A stretch of DNA of 64,000 bases, taken from assembly GCA_009599575.1 (NCBI GenBank), contig VWND01000064.1, positions 620,001-684,000 on the forward strand, given 5' to 3'. Shown piece after piece: positions 25,041 to 38,513 of this stretch. Position 1 is the stretch's first letter, and each line of letters starts with the position of its first letter. A model generated the notes under the pieces. That model made no database searches and was not told the DNA's origin. It saw nothing but the letters and a program-made list of their open reading frames with translations. Made by a program: the position numbers and the translations under genes. This DNA comes from Blumeriella jaapii (Eukaryota; Ascomycota; Leotiomycetes; Helotiales; Drepanopezizaceae).

Positions 25041-27017
25041 CTACAGCATCTGCTTCCCCCTCGTCTCGATGGGCAACAAGATCATGGCAACGAAAGCCGC
25101 CAGGAACAAGCCACCACTGACGAAGACGGGAGCACTCGGATCTGCGTTCGGGATGTTGGCCGCAATGATCGGCGCGCAGAGCCCGGCAATCCGGTTGAGC
25201 ATGCTCGCGATCCCGGTCCCGGTCCCTCGGTTTGGAGCGGGGAAGACCTCGGGCGTGTACGCGTAGAGAACACCTGGCGCATGTCAGTCAGTATCCAAGT
25301 CAGGTCACGGTTGAAAGCAAAGCGGAGGGACGGGTACGCACCATACATGATGTTCTGGAAGAAGGCCTCGAGCGACGAAAATGTCAGCTGATAGCTCGAG
25401 TCCGACTTGAGCGTGAACAGGAACAAGAAGATTCCAGACAGCATCGTGGAGATGGCCATCGTGCCCTTGCGGCCGATGTACTTGATGTCAACAGTGAAGC
25501 AAGCGATAAGCGAGCCGGGAACACCAACGACCGAGGTGATGGCATAATTGCGGTACGTCTCGTCCGTACTGATGGTCCCTCCGGTGGAGTTCGTACCCCG
25601 AGCGAGATATTGCGGCAGGAATGCGTTGAACAGCGGGTAGCCCATTCCAATCGCGAGCCAGCAGAACCAGACAAGCCCGGTCGTGATGCCGAGTCTCCTG
25701 TTGGCAAAGAGCGGGCCAATGCGCTCCGTGGAGAACGACTGCAGCTTGCGCATGATGATTTCCTTGGTGCTGAGGGTCGCGTCGACCGTAGCTTTAGGAT
25801 CCCCTCCGATCTCATTGAGGATCTCCTCGGTCAGCCACGTTGTGGTCCTGTTCTTCTTTGCCATCCCGTGCACGACAGCAACGGCCTCTGCTTGACGTCC
25901 TCGGGAGAGCAGGAACTTGGGCGACTCGTAGAGATGGAAGAGCAGGAAGCGAGCCAGGAACATGACAAACGTCATGGCGCCCATCGTGTACACAAAGTAC
26001 CTCCATCCTTCGTCCTCGGCGTACTTGCCACCCAGGAACGCCCACGCGATCAGAGAAGCGACTAGTTGTCCAACCGGCCACCAGACCGACAAGAGCGTGA
26101 GGAGACCACCCGAAGCATTGGGTAAGAACTCCAAGAAGAGAGCGCCATCCACCGGAAGGTTGCCGCCGACACCGACTCCTAGAGCGGCAAACAGCCCACA
26201 GGCTCCGATCCATGAAGGCGCGGCTCCGGCTGCAATGCCAAAGACACCAGCAAGAAACAGGGTCATGTTGAAGGCGATTCGGCGGCCCATGATGTCGGAT
26301 CCAATACCCCAGAAGCTGGCTCCCAGACAGAGACCGATGAAGAGAGACATGGTGGTGTATCTGACGGTCGTTTCGGCAATACCGAATTCGGCTTGTAAGG
26401 AAGGCAGCGTGAGAGCAACACCCTGAAGCCAAAGACTGTGGACATGTGAGTCAGGAGTTACAAGATTTCAGAAGGTCAAGAGCATCTCGTACTTATCCGC
26501 ATACCACCCAAACCCACACAGGACAAACAGCTCCCAATTGTACCTCCCCATCCCGATATCCTGAATGGCCTTGTTGATCACCTTACTCTTCACTACCCCC
26601 CTCACACGTTAGCGACACATCTCAGAAGCCCTCCCACGCTTTTCGCCAGTCAAATCCAACCAAGCAAACAAGACACTCACAATCATACGCAGTATCATGC
26701 CCGCCAGCCGACAAGTCCTCCATGACCTCGGCTCGCAGTCCCTCGATAGTGTAGGGGCTGTACTCGTCGCTCTCCGTCCTCAGGACGCCATCCTCGCCAT
26801 CCGCATCACTCCCCCCTCGACCCGTCTTCTCGTCTCCCTTGATCTCAGCTCCGCGCGCAGAGCCGTTCTCAGGGCTGCCACCACCCTCAGCCGAGCGGCG
26901 ACGGGCGTATTCGGCTGCGACGGACGGGTGACGGGTCGCCTGCGCGAGGGGCACCAGGACGCCGTCGAAGTTGTCGACGGAGTCCTTCTCGAAGAGCGTC
27001 ACGCCGAGGAGCTTCAT
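25041..27017 (-). CDS. MFS sugar-type membrane transporter
   Basis: Twelve-helix major facilitator of the sugar/SV2-like branch. Four exons (27017..26681, 26592..26493, 26435..25342, 25273..25041) give 587 residues. Introns are 88, 57 and 68 nt. A hydrophilic N-terminus of about 120 residues with an acidic Gly-rich stretch precedes the first helix (WELFVLCGFGWYADNLWLQG). The loop 2-3 signature is GSDIMGRRIAFN, the central loop starts YESPKFLLSRGR, the second-half loop is DIKYIGRKGTMA, and PEVFPAPNRGTGTG matches the PETKG-adjacent region of the superfamily. Substrate cannot be assigned; sugar, polyol or organic acid are all possible. It lies next to the alpha-arrestin and close to SNF1, the kind of proteins that control transporter endocytosis. 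Confidence 0.9.
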
Positions 27018-29445
27018 GTTTTCAGACGTTACTCTCTTCTTCCGGGCGAGGCTGGGTATGCTGTATGTGCAGGCTTCAGATTAGAAAGGGGTCCGGTGGT
27101 GCTCTGGCCATTCAAGGGTAAGGCATCTAGGTACACTGTCGGATAAGGTGCGTGGGCAAATGCTGCTTTGGCATGCACAATCCGAAGAAATCGCCGTGTT
27201 CGTTTCTCGCTCTCTCAATTGAGTCGCTCGGCCCAGGTCACTGGCATCTGTCGCTCGGGTTCTGGGGGCAGGAAGCCTAGGGAATCGCTTTCTTGTCGCT
27301 GGTGGCTGCTCCTCGTCGTAGGCGCAAGGCAATTGGTTCACACGGTGCGTGATCACACTGGCATCAAGAGACCAGGGAATGCTGGGTGACAGAGACGGAG
27401 ATGCAGAGAAGATCGGCAAGTAAAACTAACGAGTTAATTGCTGTCCGTCTGTCTGTAGTCGAGATGCGGAAAGATAAGGTAAGGTAATCAGTCGTACTGT
27501 GCCGTGCCGTGTTTGCGGTCGTTCAACAACAACCTTGGCTCTGTTCTCTCTTTCTCGGAAGAGAGCTACCTGGCAAATCTCAGCTTCGAGGCATTGGAAA
27601 CGGAGGAAGAAGAGGGGGAGGGGGAGGGGTTGGTTAAATGCTCAAGTCCTCGAGAGCTACAGGAAGTTAGTCAACTTGCCTAGCCTACCTTGGGCCTAGG
27701 TAAGTATTGTAGTCACTGTACATGAGTTAGTTGACCGCTCTAGTGACGGTACGGTATGTACATACAGTACAATACTGTACAAATGTACAGTACAGTACAA
27801 AGGTACAGTACTGTATGTACATACCAACCTCAATCCCCATCTCACACCATCCCAAAGCAGCCCAGTCTCCCCGCCCGTCAATCAACCAAGCCCGCGCCAG
27901 AAGCGCTGCAGAACCCCTCTATCCGCTATCCGACGCGGGATGCATCGCGCACGATGATCATTCCGTCATGACCCAGGTCCCCAAGACCGAAAGAGCAGAA
28001 GATGCCCGAGCGGGCACACGCACTGCTGTACGGTGCGGCGGCGAGAGGGGGCGTTTTCGATCTCTTGCACGTGCGGATAGCACTTACTGCATGTACTGTG
28101 CAGAGCCGTAGATACCTACCCACCTATACATACCTATAGGTAAGTGTGGTGCTGAAAGTGAAGGGATCGCATGTACCTACTGTACAGTAGGTAGGTAGGC
28201 AGGCAAGCTACAAAGGGAGATCCTTGGCGAGATGGCTTGTTGTTGATAGACTTCCTCGAGGCGAGAAGATTCAAGCTTCACGCTGAAACCCTGAAACGGT
28301 GGGAAGCACGGTTCAAGTGGATGCATACATATAAACATATACCTACATCTTTGTAAAATGTCAGACGCAAGAGCGAGGATTTGCAATGGTATCAAGGCTC
28401 AAAGGGAAGAGAACCACAGCAGCAGCATTGGCGCTAATTTCGCCATCTTCTGTAGCTGAGCTTCGCAGATAACCACGCGCTGTTTACTTACTTACTTCGA
28501 ACATCAGACCGAGGTGTGTATGCCGCCAGGGACTCTGAGCTTATCGCGAAAGGAGCAAGTCAAGAAGCGTTCAGCGAAACGTCGGGATACTCTGTAAGGG
28601 ATTGTCTGTACAGTACCGGTTGTGTAGGCAAGGATAGGTACAGCACCAAGGCACAGCACCAAGGCACAGCTTTCCTTCTGCCGGCCGGATAAAACGAGGA
28701 CATGGCCGAGGCACATACAGTACCCTCTATCGACCTCACATACACACCTACAGTACAGTTCTGTATGTACTCTACCTGTCATCAAGTGTGTCGGAGGGAG
28801 TTCTCACCAGATGTCCCGCGCCCATGTCACTTGCGTGATACCAACCAAGTGTACCATAGTAGGTCGGCATCTCCACGCAAGACGCGCCATTTCCGTACCT
28901 AATTTTAGGTGGGAGAGGAAGAGAGGAAGAGGTAGAACGCCGTATTTCATTCCAAAGCGACCGGGTATTGCTTCTTTCTCTCAATTACATACCTCCATAC
29001 ACTGCGCTACAAAAAGGCTTGCAGAGTGCTGCTGCGGCGGCGGACTCTGCGGAAAGAGTATATGCCGTCGAGAAAAGTACAAAAGAAAAAAAAGGAAAGG
29101 AAATCCGAAAGATGGGGCCGTCAAGTTTCGCAAATCATCAAACCCGTCATCTCTCATCTCGTCCGTCAAATGAGAAATCTTTTTGGCCTGCACCCGTGCC
29201 CGCCCGCCTGCCACATCGCCCCTGTACATTGGCGCAGATACAATGATTGCCATCTCTCCCCGTCCTGGCACCTTCCAGCAGTAGTTGTCGCCAATGTACT
29301 AAAAATTACCGCTCGAGCGGCGCCAAGTTTTGGCCTGGAAACATCGACGAAAGAAAAACGGGAAATGTGCATGCGTGTGCGTCGAGTATTATTCACAAGA
29401 AGAAAGTAAGAGTCGGTGGGACGTGGTGGCACATCCTCTCGAGAC
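27018..29445. other. 2.4-kb intergenic region with GTAC and TAGGTAGG repeats
   Basis: No supported gene between the transporter start and the BOI stop. It holds a long GTAC-palindrome cluster (27749..27825) and smaller ones near 28178, 28610 and 28748, plus TACCTA/TAGGTA words at 27690..27710, 28108..28142 and 28188..28200. These mark repetitive, non-coding DNA. Confidence 0.55.
27749..27825. repeat. Long GTAC-palindrome cluster
   Basis: Four to five partly overlapping self-complementary words (GTACATACAGTAC, ATACTGTAC, GTACAGTACAGTAC, GGTACAGTACTGTATGTAC). The whole 77-bp block could fold into an extended hairpin. Confidence 0.9.
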
Positions 29446-32400
29446 TCACGCCGATTGTGGTCCGTTGCCCGCTAATCCATCGCCCTCCAAGTCGAGAGAT
29501 GTGCCCTTGATGGCGTCTAACACCAGCGCGTCCGTTCTCGAGACCCCAGAGACCCCACTGTCGCCCTCCTGAGGATCACGATCAAAGATGATGCCCTCGA
29601 TGTTGAGACCTTGATCGGTGCTCGCAGAGGTCTTCACGCTCTCCTCGTCGGCTTGTTCGTCCAGGTTCATGAGCGCTGGTGGACGGGCCCGCATAGCTTG
29701 AGCCTTTTGGAGCGAGATGGTGGTTTGCTGGTAGGTGCTTTTGATGGGAGTCGCGTGGTCACGATCAATCGTCGCTTTCATGAGTGCGGCCATCCAGAGG
29801 CGTCCCTGCGTGAGGTTGGGCACCGCGAAGTAGTGCGTGGTAGGCTTGGTGAAGGTGACGGCCCTTGCAGCGCCAGCTCGAGGAGGCAGCTTGAAGATGA
29901 AGATGGAATCGCCACTTCCCTTGCCCGTGGCGGACCCAGCAGCCGCGGTATCGGCCATTGTCATGGCGTGTGTTCCGGGAGGGCTTGTGGGGCTGCTAGA
30001 AGCTCCAGTAATCGCGGCAGACAAGCCTGTCAAGCGATCTCCGTCCGCTGGTAGAACACGATGGAAGGAGATATCGATCAAGCCCTTCTCCTCCTGATCA
30101 TCTTCCGAGTAATAGTATGACAGGCGACGACCCTTCAGAATAAACAGCCGCGGCTTCCACGAGGCCATGATGTTGCTTCCTCTCTTTCTCATCCACCCGC
30201 TGTAATCGGCGCCAACCATCTGCTCCGCTGGCGTTTTCTTCTCCAGACCCCGAGTGTAAGCGCTGGTTTCCTTCTTGGACTTTCTCCGGGTGTTTTTGGG
30301 CTGTGCAGACATGGAACTTGCGTTCTTGGAGTCAATCGAATCGAGGTCCAGACTGGGCCCACCAGATGGCGTGCTAGATCCGGTGCGCGAAGGGCTCATA
30401 GTAGCCAATTCCTTGATCGGAGAAGTGACCGGGTCTGCGGGAGATACAACGCGCGATTTTTCGTGGCCCGTGACGGCATCTGAGATGGCTCTGAGGCCGA
30501 AGGTTTTTGAGGCCATAGGCTTGACGGGCAGCAGCCAGTCGGAGCCTCTGCTATGTCGCGAAACTGGCGACGTGTTGTTTTGGTCGGAGTTGCTCTCGAG
30601 CTTAGTGACTGTAGGAGTGTGGTTGTCCTTGGGAGGGGGTTGAGGAGGAGCGGGGACGGGGGCGGTGATGGAGCCTTCGGAGGGATTCCGACGCCGGCCA
30701 TTGGCAGGCAATCCGAAGTATCTCTGAGCAGCAGACGGAGGAGTGTGATCTCGCGTGGAGTCTACGCTGCCGAATCGCGAGTGTCTGGAATGCGCAGTCG
30801 CACTGCGAATTCTCTGCTCTTCAGTATAGCTTGAATTGCGTGAGTGTGTTGCGGTAGCTGTGCTGCCTTTCTTTCGCAGTACATTTCTCTGTCGGTTTTC
30901 AGCCTCACCACCAGAGAAGTACCCGCGATCAAACGAATCGAAGGTTGTAGCGGGAGTAACCGTCTGGGAGTGATAGTCTGTCGAGCTTCGAATCATTTGC
31001 GCACCGGATGATGATATTGGGCGGGCCGGAGTCGTCGTCGTCGAAGGAGGTGCGGCAGACCCCATGGTCCAATTCCTATCAAAAGATGGCAATTTTTTGT
31101 GAGAGCCATCTTGGGCTCTGGAAGCCACGGCCTCGTCTAGTGAGTTCATGAATGAAGAGGTACTGTATTCATTGACCGAGCTTTGTCGAGAGTGATGCAT
31201 ATCACGGACCGATGCAGCAGAGGGCCTTCTCCTGCCTCCTATGGATCCCGTGGTTTCATGCTTTGTCATCGGCGACACTGGAGACGTGATGGATGAGATC
31301 GGCTCAGATGCATTTTGTCGTAGACTCTGCTGTTGGGAGTAGCGCAAGTTCTGAGAGGATGCGGCTCTCGTTCTTGCCGTTCTCTCGTTTACGCTCGGGA
31401 TCCTCGGCAGTATAGTGGTGGAAGTGATACTACGGCTTCTATGCCGGCCAGCGTCATCTGATCCCACATCACTGCCACCGTACGTGGTGCTGTAAGTCAC
31501 CGTGTTTCGATTTGAAGAACTGTCCCCGTTCACCTCATCCTGCAGTGCCTTGATCTTCTGCCAGGTCTTCAATCGCCGTCCCACGTTTCCTAGATCGAAT
31601 TCCTTCAGGAACAAAGACGTTTGGTCCATACCCAAAATCACATCTCCAGTGATCTCCTGGTCGCGGAAGATTTCACAGTGTTTCGCTTCCACGCCAGAGG
31701 TGAACAGGTATTCAGCGACCTGGTCCGATGTCCACTTTTCAACTTCTTGCCGTGTATGGATTTGATCTTCTTCCTCGTCCGTTTCCTCGCCGTTGATGTA
31801 CGACAGTCGCTGCTCAAGTTGACTGCTATATTCACTGCCCGAATCGTTGGTGCCCCGTCGAGCTTGGGCTGCGTCAGCGTGGAGGGGTGCGTTCATGTCA
31901 ATGATGTGCTCATCGATCACGCTCAAGGTCTCGTTCATAACCGGGCTGTCTTGATCATCAAGTAGGCGAGCAACCGTTGACAGCGTCTTTGGCGGAGCGG
32001 GGCGGTCGTCGAGATTGGTGGAGGCGCCGGAGGCGTTGCCTGCTCTGAAGGGAGCTTCGCGTTTGCACGGTCGAGCACTTCGGCCAGGCTCGCATCACGG
32101 CCAGACAGAAGCTCTGCACTGGCTGCTGGCGGAGGCATCACCGGCGCCATGGCTATCGGCAGTGGAGCCGCCGCGTTGGCCGGAGTTGCTGGCGGCACCG
32201 CTTTCTGGCCCGCCGTCTCGATGGAGAGAGAATGTGCATGCGATCGAGGCACGGCGGTCGACGCTGTCGGTGGGTATGAGGGTGGTCCCCGGGGAGCAAT
32301 TCTCGTATAGACTGGCACGATTCAGCTACCGCAGCGGCGCGGGACGGGGGACTTCAACCGACCTTCAGGAAACAAGCCGCTGTTTCCATTCACGAGGTGC

Positions 32401-32688
32401 CTCCCCAGATACCAGCCATCGCCAAATTCATCGTCGCGCTCAATCAGCTCGACCCTATCGCCTTTCATCAGGCTCAACTCATCCGAGCTGCGGGCCGTGA
32501 AGTCGTCTGTGTTTTCTCCGGGTCAGCGTCTCCATTCTCTCTGCTCCCGCGATAGCGCGGAACCGCCATCTCTCTGCGGCCATCGCAAGGCATCGCGGCG
32601 CTGGACTCCATATCCACTTACGAATCACAATCAGGATCTGGCCGGGGAGCGGCCTGGCCTGGGGCTCCGTCGACAGTTGCGATGCCAT
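29446..32688 (-). CDS. BOI1/2-type polarity protein (SH3-SAM-PH)
   Basis: Scaffold for polarised growth and exocytosis, acting at the cell cortex with Cdc42/formins in yeast (Boi1/Boi2). Exons 32688..32622, 32506..32363, 32311..32099 and 32039..29446 give about 1,005 residues. The N-terminal SH3 reads VIHDFTARSSDELSLMKGD ... DGWYLGRHL...GLFPEVY. A SAM domain follows (WTSDQVAEYLFTSGVEAKHCEIF...). A long Ser/Thr/Pro-rich region leads to a PH domain (YSGWMRKRGSNIMASWKPRLFILKGRRLSYYYSE) near the C-terminus. The third intron (32040..32098, 59 nt, donor GTGATG) is inferred: it is needed to pass from the Pro-rich frame into the frame reading LSTVARLLDDQDSPVMNETLSVIDEH, and other boundaries are possible. 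Introns 1 (115 nt) and 2 (51 nt) are secure. Confidence 0.9.
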
Positions 32689-33704
32689 CGCTGCTCAGCG
32701 CTGCGTCCGCCAGGGGGGCCAGGAGAAATCAGGAGCGAGACATCTGATTGTGCGGAGCTCGGGTTTCGCAGAGTCGAAGCGCGGGAGCGTCGTGCCACGG
32801 CCGGAGACGTCTCGAAGGCCGCGCAGCGCAGCAGCGTCGCGGGCTGCACCGTCCAGGCCGGCCGTCTCGATGGGCAGCGCGGGCAGCGCGGGCAACGGCG
32901 ACGCCGGGCAGGATTTCGCGGGGTGAAGGGTGGAGGGTGGAGGAAATGCGAGTCGTTCGTCGCACGCAGCCAGCGAGCGGGACGGGTGATCTGCTGCTGT
33001 CGCGAATCCCTCTGTGCATGGGCCCGACCAGCACTCGACGGAGAGCAGGCAGGTCTACGTCGAGGGCGGGCGATGTCGACGCGGACGAGGTTGGGATTGG
33101 GGTTGGGGTTGGGGTTGGATCGGGGTGGACTGGCGATGTGGGAGTGTTGTGTGAAGAGGGAAGAGGAGGAGGAGGAGGAGGATGGTGAGGTCGAGCCAAA
33201 TGGGGAGGACGGGAGCCACCGCCCAGGAGCCACACGGCCCAGGAGCCAACGTCCAGGCAGGCTGGGATGGCATTAAGGTCGACGACGTTATGTAAGTCCC
33301 GTAGATCCACGGCCAACTTCGAACTTAGTCCCACTGCTAAGACCTTGGGTGGCCCGCATGCATCATCGACTCCATTTGTTTTGTTTGGTTTGTTTTGGTT
33401 TGCGTTGGTTATGGTCTCTCGATGCAGTATTTTCACACGCCTTGTCAGCGCGCGCGCTCTTCTGTGGAGGACGTGACCGCGGAGTGGAGGCCAGGCGCAG
33501 GGAGGGCCACGACGGCAATTTATTATAACCGGTGCACGAGGGATATATATCGAGAAGCACTTCACATCATCCCTTGGGGTATCATAATCCCCTGTGTCAA
33601 GGCTGAGAGGCGCTGGTCGGATATGGTTCTGACCCGACACTGAAGTGCGGGAGCATATCGGATCTGCTGTATCATGCACTGCGTTTGTTGACCAGACAGT
33701 TATT

Positions 33705-33777
33705 ACTGTACGTATTGTACGTATTATATATTATACGTATTATACGTACTGTACTGTACGTACTATGCGTGCTGTAC
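33705..33777. repeat. GTAC/TATACG palindromic cluster
   Basis: Contains ACTGTACGTATTGTACGTAT, then ATTATATATTATACG and CGTACTGTACTGTACGTAC. It is almost entirely composed of self-complementary words, and more AT-rich than other clusters. Confidence 0.9.
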
Positions 33778-34501
33778 CTTCGACATACCCTATCCCAGAA
33801 CGATCTTTGTCGAGAAGCGTGTGGTGAAATATATACAGTACTTGCAAGACTTGACCCCCTTCTTCAGATGTCTTACAGATACGCTGCGGACATATAAATG
33901 CACATGCAGTTAATACATCCAGACTATGCCCTTATGGTAAGATCAGGTGGGCCGTGGGATTTTTCATTTTCGACGTGTGTATTGCGGACTTGAAATAGCT
34001 GCGTGGCTCGATAGACGCTTATCCATAAATGCGTATCAACAAGTCTTCCATCGGTGCTCAGCAAGTATCAACTCAGAAACCGTTTGACGAGACACGGACC
34101 GCGAGAAAAAGTCCCTGATCGCGGCACCGATTTTCAGCCGCTTGGGCTCGACTACACCCACCCCTCTCCCTCCATCTCCCTCCCTCTCCTTCTCCCTCTC
34201 CTTCTCCCTCTGCCTCTCCCTTCTCCGCCTCGACACGCTGCTTCTTCCACGCCGTAAATGTCTACCAAGAGAGCATCCGTCTGATCTGCGAATCGTCTGG
34301 CCGTCTTCATCCTCCGGCCGTCCGGGACTGGCCGTGCCATGGGCTGGCGCCGCATACCAGAACCAACGACCGCTGCGTTCATCCAGAGCGAGCCAGACGG
34401 ACCACCAGACTGTCGTCACGGCCGTGTGGACGAGGTCGACGCTGCCAGTCGCCCTCCCGCGAGAGCCGGTGCTCCTCGAGATATCGCGCCGCGCATGCGT
34501 C

Positions 34502-34560
34502 CTGTACTGTACATACAGTACGCGATCCGAATCGATCCTACGGTACTGTGCGGTACATAT
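34502..34560. repeat. GTAC-palindrome cluster
   Basis: CTGTACTGTACATACAGTACG followed, after GATCCGAATCGATC, by CGGTACTGTGCGGTACAT. It sits about 200 bp before the SP-RING gene start, so it falls in that gene's promoter or 5' UTR. Confidence 0.85.
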
Positions 34561-34764
34561 CTTCACCTATTCACCTCGTCGTGTCGCGCACATCCGTTGC
34601 GCTGAGTCCCTTCGTCCATTCGTCCATTCCTGCATTTCTCCAGTCTTCTATTCCTCCATTACCCCCCCGCCTCACTGATGCACCCCAGCATACCCAGTAC
34701 ATGCCCGCACTTGGTCTCCATGAAGTCGAGGTTCATGTCCGATTCCTCAAGATCTACGTGAGCC

Positions 34765-37700
34765 ATGCGCCGACCGCCAGACAAAGACGCACAGCCAGCG
34801 CGGTCCGAACGGGACGTCGAGTCGTCGAATGCCACCCTCAACACCCTCTTTGGGGGGTCCAGGCAGCAGAAGTCATGGATGTGTGTGGCACCCGGGGCAT
34901 CCGTCCGGCCAACGCCTCGCACGCATAGTTCGTCGAGGCTTCCGGAACCTCCCGTGGTCGGGGCTCAGAAGTGAGCTCTTGGGATGCTTGAAATATCTTC
35001 TCGATACGTGCTAACCTCCATCTTAGAAGGGGACCCACCGCCGACGTCCGCCCCGCGTCCGCCCCGAGCGATGAGCCCAGCCCAGTCCTGGTGAGCAGCC
35101 CCATGTATGGGCCGCGGAATGAGACCAGAAGCATCGTCCAGAATGAAGGCAGCAGAGGGGATGCGATCGCGACATTGACCCCGACGCCAGCGCCTCACGC
35201 CTTGGGGTGCGAAGGGGACTCCGGTCCACAAAGGCTTCGGGTCCATACTGCGGTTCCGCGACCATCCTCATCTTCGAGCAGCTCATTCAATCAGTCACCA
35301 GACCAATCACGAAGGCCCTTGGCGACCTCACCGCTAGCTGGGGAAAAATCTACACGGGAGAACCCCCCCTTGCCGTCTTCAGCATTTCTTCCGTTGGAGA
35401 TGGGGGCACAACGAGCACCAGAAGCATTGCCCTCTCCGGCAGAGGACACTCGGTTCCGATCACATGTCCCAACTGCAGGGGGCCCCTCACTTCTCTCGCC
35501 GCACATGTTCTCGCTCTCCGGCCTCGATATCACATCCCGCTCCGCGTCTACCCCCCGACAGCAAGCGAGTGCTTCGAATCACCACCCAATGCAAGCAAGC
35601 AACTTCGCACCCAGCTGGATCCAGACGAACGCTACCGTTGGGGTTGCGGACTCCCATTCCTCGCCATTACAGTCGTCACATCCGAGCCCCAACCTACCGA
35701 TCGCCCCCAACCCTTACAAGCGCCAAAGAACCCAGGCTCCGGAAATGTCGCCTTTAAAGAGCCAAGTGATGTTGATCGAGAAACACATTGAATCAGTCGG
35801 TGGCATGAGGAACTTGAGTGCTGCCCTTGAACGTCCCCGTTTCCAGCTGTTAGTTGCAGCCTGTAATAACGAAGATATCTTCTATGTGGCATTACACCAG
35901 ATTTTCTGCGCCTGGGATTTGGAGCAGGAAGTGGTGATGAGCATACCAGGATTTCCGAGCAACAGTAGAATGGGCAAAGCGTTCAGAATCCTTGGACAAC
36001 TGATTCGCGAGAACAAGGAATTAACGCCCACTCACAGAGTTTGGTTCTCCACGTTTCCTAGTCCGTTTCACGACCTGTGGAGTAGCTCCAACCTATACCG
36101 GAACGCCGTGACTGACGTCGGGGTCTTCCTGGATCGCTTGGCCGACAATTGGCAACCTCTGTCTGTGGAGTGCTCGAGACGAAAGTATCCGCCTCTGGTG
36201 GATGAGTTGGTCGATAAGCTGGGATTGCTTTCCTCTACTCTGCAATCGGTTGTATTTACCGCCATCCGCCGTAATCTGGGCATTGGAGAGGAAGACAATG
36301 GCACCAGAATGGAGGGCCTGTTCCGAAGGGATCGCCAGGAAAATCAAGCCCTTGCGGCTCGTTATAACACAGCTCGACCGCCAACGGCTCAAGAGGCGCA
36401 AGATCGGAATGCCAATCTTGTGAATGAGTACTTGGCGCTATGCAATCCCTCACTCCAGCGATGCGCTTCATCTACTGTAGGTGGAAGTCCCGTGATAAGG
36501 ACTTCGTCTCCGGTGCTTCCTTCTATGTCTAGGGCCCAGCCCGTAGCCAATGTAGCTGCATGGCATCAAAACTTACCGAACTCACATTCAAATGGACATT
36601 CGCAATTTGTTAGTCAACATCAACAAAGACCGCCCCGGGCACCAAGTAACTCTTCAAATCAGCCAGCCATGGTTGGCCCACCCCCTAGCGTCGGACCACA
36701 CCCTTCTCATCAGAACATACCGAGCCCAACGCTTCTCCAAGCCCCTTCCATGCCATACGCAGCACATACGGGGTTCCAGTCACCCTCGGTACCGAGTAGC
36801 AATTCACCGATGCAGTTAAGCATGCAGCCAGCATACTCTATGGCATCTGACAACAGAAGTCTTCCTCAGCCTACAATCACCCACCAACAAGCCCAAGTGG
36901 CATATCAGCACCAGCAAACTCTCCAACAGCAGCAACAAAGAGTCTTTCGACCGCCGCAGCAGAATGTAGCATACTACCACCCACAACAGTATCAGCCCGC
37001 CCCTCACAATGCCTTGCACGTGGCTCAGCTTCCGCCACCCCAGCCTCATCAGTCGATGCGACAACAACAGCAGAGTCAAGTAAGGCAACAGGTGCCTGAT
37101 GTAAACCGTGTAGCGCAAATCAGAGAGACTAGCAACAGATCTTTGGGTCCCTACCACCCTTATGTGGAAGAAAACAGTGTCGGCAGCAATGGGAATCACA
37201 ATCCTACAATCCACCATATTGGTAGACCTTCGATGTCTGCAAGTCATACTCTGCCCTTGGGGAGGGCCGTGTCTGATAAAGTTGTGGCATACCACCAGAA
37301 ACATCCGATGGCGCGAAGTCTCATCCCGCCTCTGCATTATGTCCATCCTCCGAGGCCAACGGTCCCCGAAGTAATGGCCCTCCACCAGGCTCATCTCCGA
37401 AGCCCGCGTCTGGTTGCTGCTGACGACCCTTCTTCCGTCTTCGCCGCAGACCATCCAAGTTCCAGGTTTTACCAGGCCATTAGAGAACTCGCCATCGAAC
37501 CAACCCGGATACCTGCCCACACACCCCTTCTCAAGTTGGAGTTCAGGATTCCCGAAGACCAGCGTGCTCAGATCCCCGAAGACATTGGCCGCAACGATGG
37601 CCAAGTCGCTTCACGCCCATACAAGCGTGGTACTTTACAGTATCGCTTGCGTTGCGTGCAGGTCAAGAGAACCAATTTCAAATGTCCGATTACGGACTGG

Positions 37701-38513
37701 GTCCTACTAGACACGATCTGGCCTGAGAGTGCATCGTTGTCAATCAATAAGAAGCAGCTCGAGTTGAGGCGCAAACACCACCATGGGAAAGACCTACCCA
37801 TTGATATCACAGCCTACGTAGGGAACTCTGAGCCTGATGGGATCAATCGCATATCGCTTTCGATTATCCGAGGTAGATCTAAACTGAAAGAATTTGCGTA
37901 TCTTCTTGCTGTGGAGGTGGTCGAGATCCTGCAGCATGATCAGATCGTGGAAATGGTTGGGAATAATCGGATACCTGCCGATGTCACTTTGGATAAGATC
38001 AAAAGCAGCCTCGCAGGTCCGGTAGACGATGACGACGATGACATTGCTATGGTAGTGAGTGATCTCTCTATCGACCTCGCAGATCCTTTTACCGCCCGCA
38101 TCTTCGACACCCCGGTCCGTGGAAGCAACTGCTTGCATCGAGAGTGCTTCGACTTGGAGACGTTCCTCTTGACACGCAATAGCAAAGCAAAACGCCCTGA
38201 ACAGCCGTGTACGGTCGATGCATGGAAATGCCCACTCTGCGGGAACGACGCGCGCCCTTACAGTCTCATCATTGACGACTTCCTTGTGTCGGTCCGACAG
38301 ACGTTAGATGCTCAAGAAAAGCTAGATGTCAAGGCCATCTGGGTTGGGGCAGACGGTAAATGGCGGCCGAAGATTGAGAAGCGAAAAGGGATGCGTGATC
38401 CGAACGACAGTGACTTCAGCGATAACGAGGGCGGTGGAGATCAGGCTGATGCCCCGATGACATCAAATCTACCACCAGCAGATCATGTGGTGATCAGTCT
38501 AGACGATGACTGA
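34765..38513 (+). CDS. SP-RING (MIZ) zinc-finger protein, candidate SUMO E3 ligase
   Basis: PIAS/Siz-like nuclear protein. Two exons (34765..34970 and 35027..38513; 56-nt intron) encode 1,230 residues. A conserved N-terminal helical region (residues ~310-430, IEKHIESVGGMRNLSAALERP...) is followed by a long Gln/His/Pro-rich disordered section. The SP-RING lies near residues 1100-1145: C1104, H1106, C1109 (NCLHREC), then WKCPLCG with C1137 and C1140. The stretch before it (YRLRCVQVKRTNFKCPITDWVLLD) resembles the PINIT-like region. The last residues VVISLDDD form a textbook SUMO-interacting motif flanked by acids. SUMO ligase activity is inferred from the domain. The start at 34765 is chosen because its frame and the 2-nt phase match the second exon. 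Confidence 0.9.

Larger units (their letters stand above)
32689..34764. other. Divergent 2.1-kb region between BOI and the SP-RING gene
   Basis: Should hold both promoters. Open frames over 32.7-33.3 kb and 34.0-34.6 kb are GC-rich or low-complexity shadows (for example the CTCCCT tract at 34158..34216 gives REKER-type peptides), so no gene is called. GTAC-palindrome clusters lie at 33705..33777 and 34502..34560. Confidence 0.5.

Noticed and set aside
34036..34566. 176-codon minus-strand frame between BOI and the SP-RING gene
   Set aside because: Much of it comes from a CTCCCT low-complexity tract giving REKEREKE peptides, and it overlaps a GTAC cluster; no family match is recognisable.
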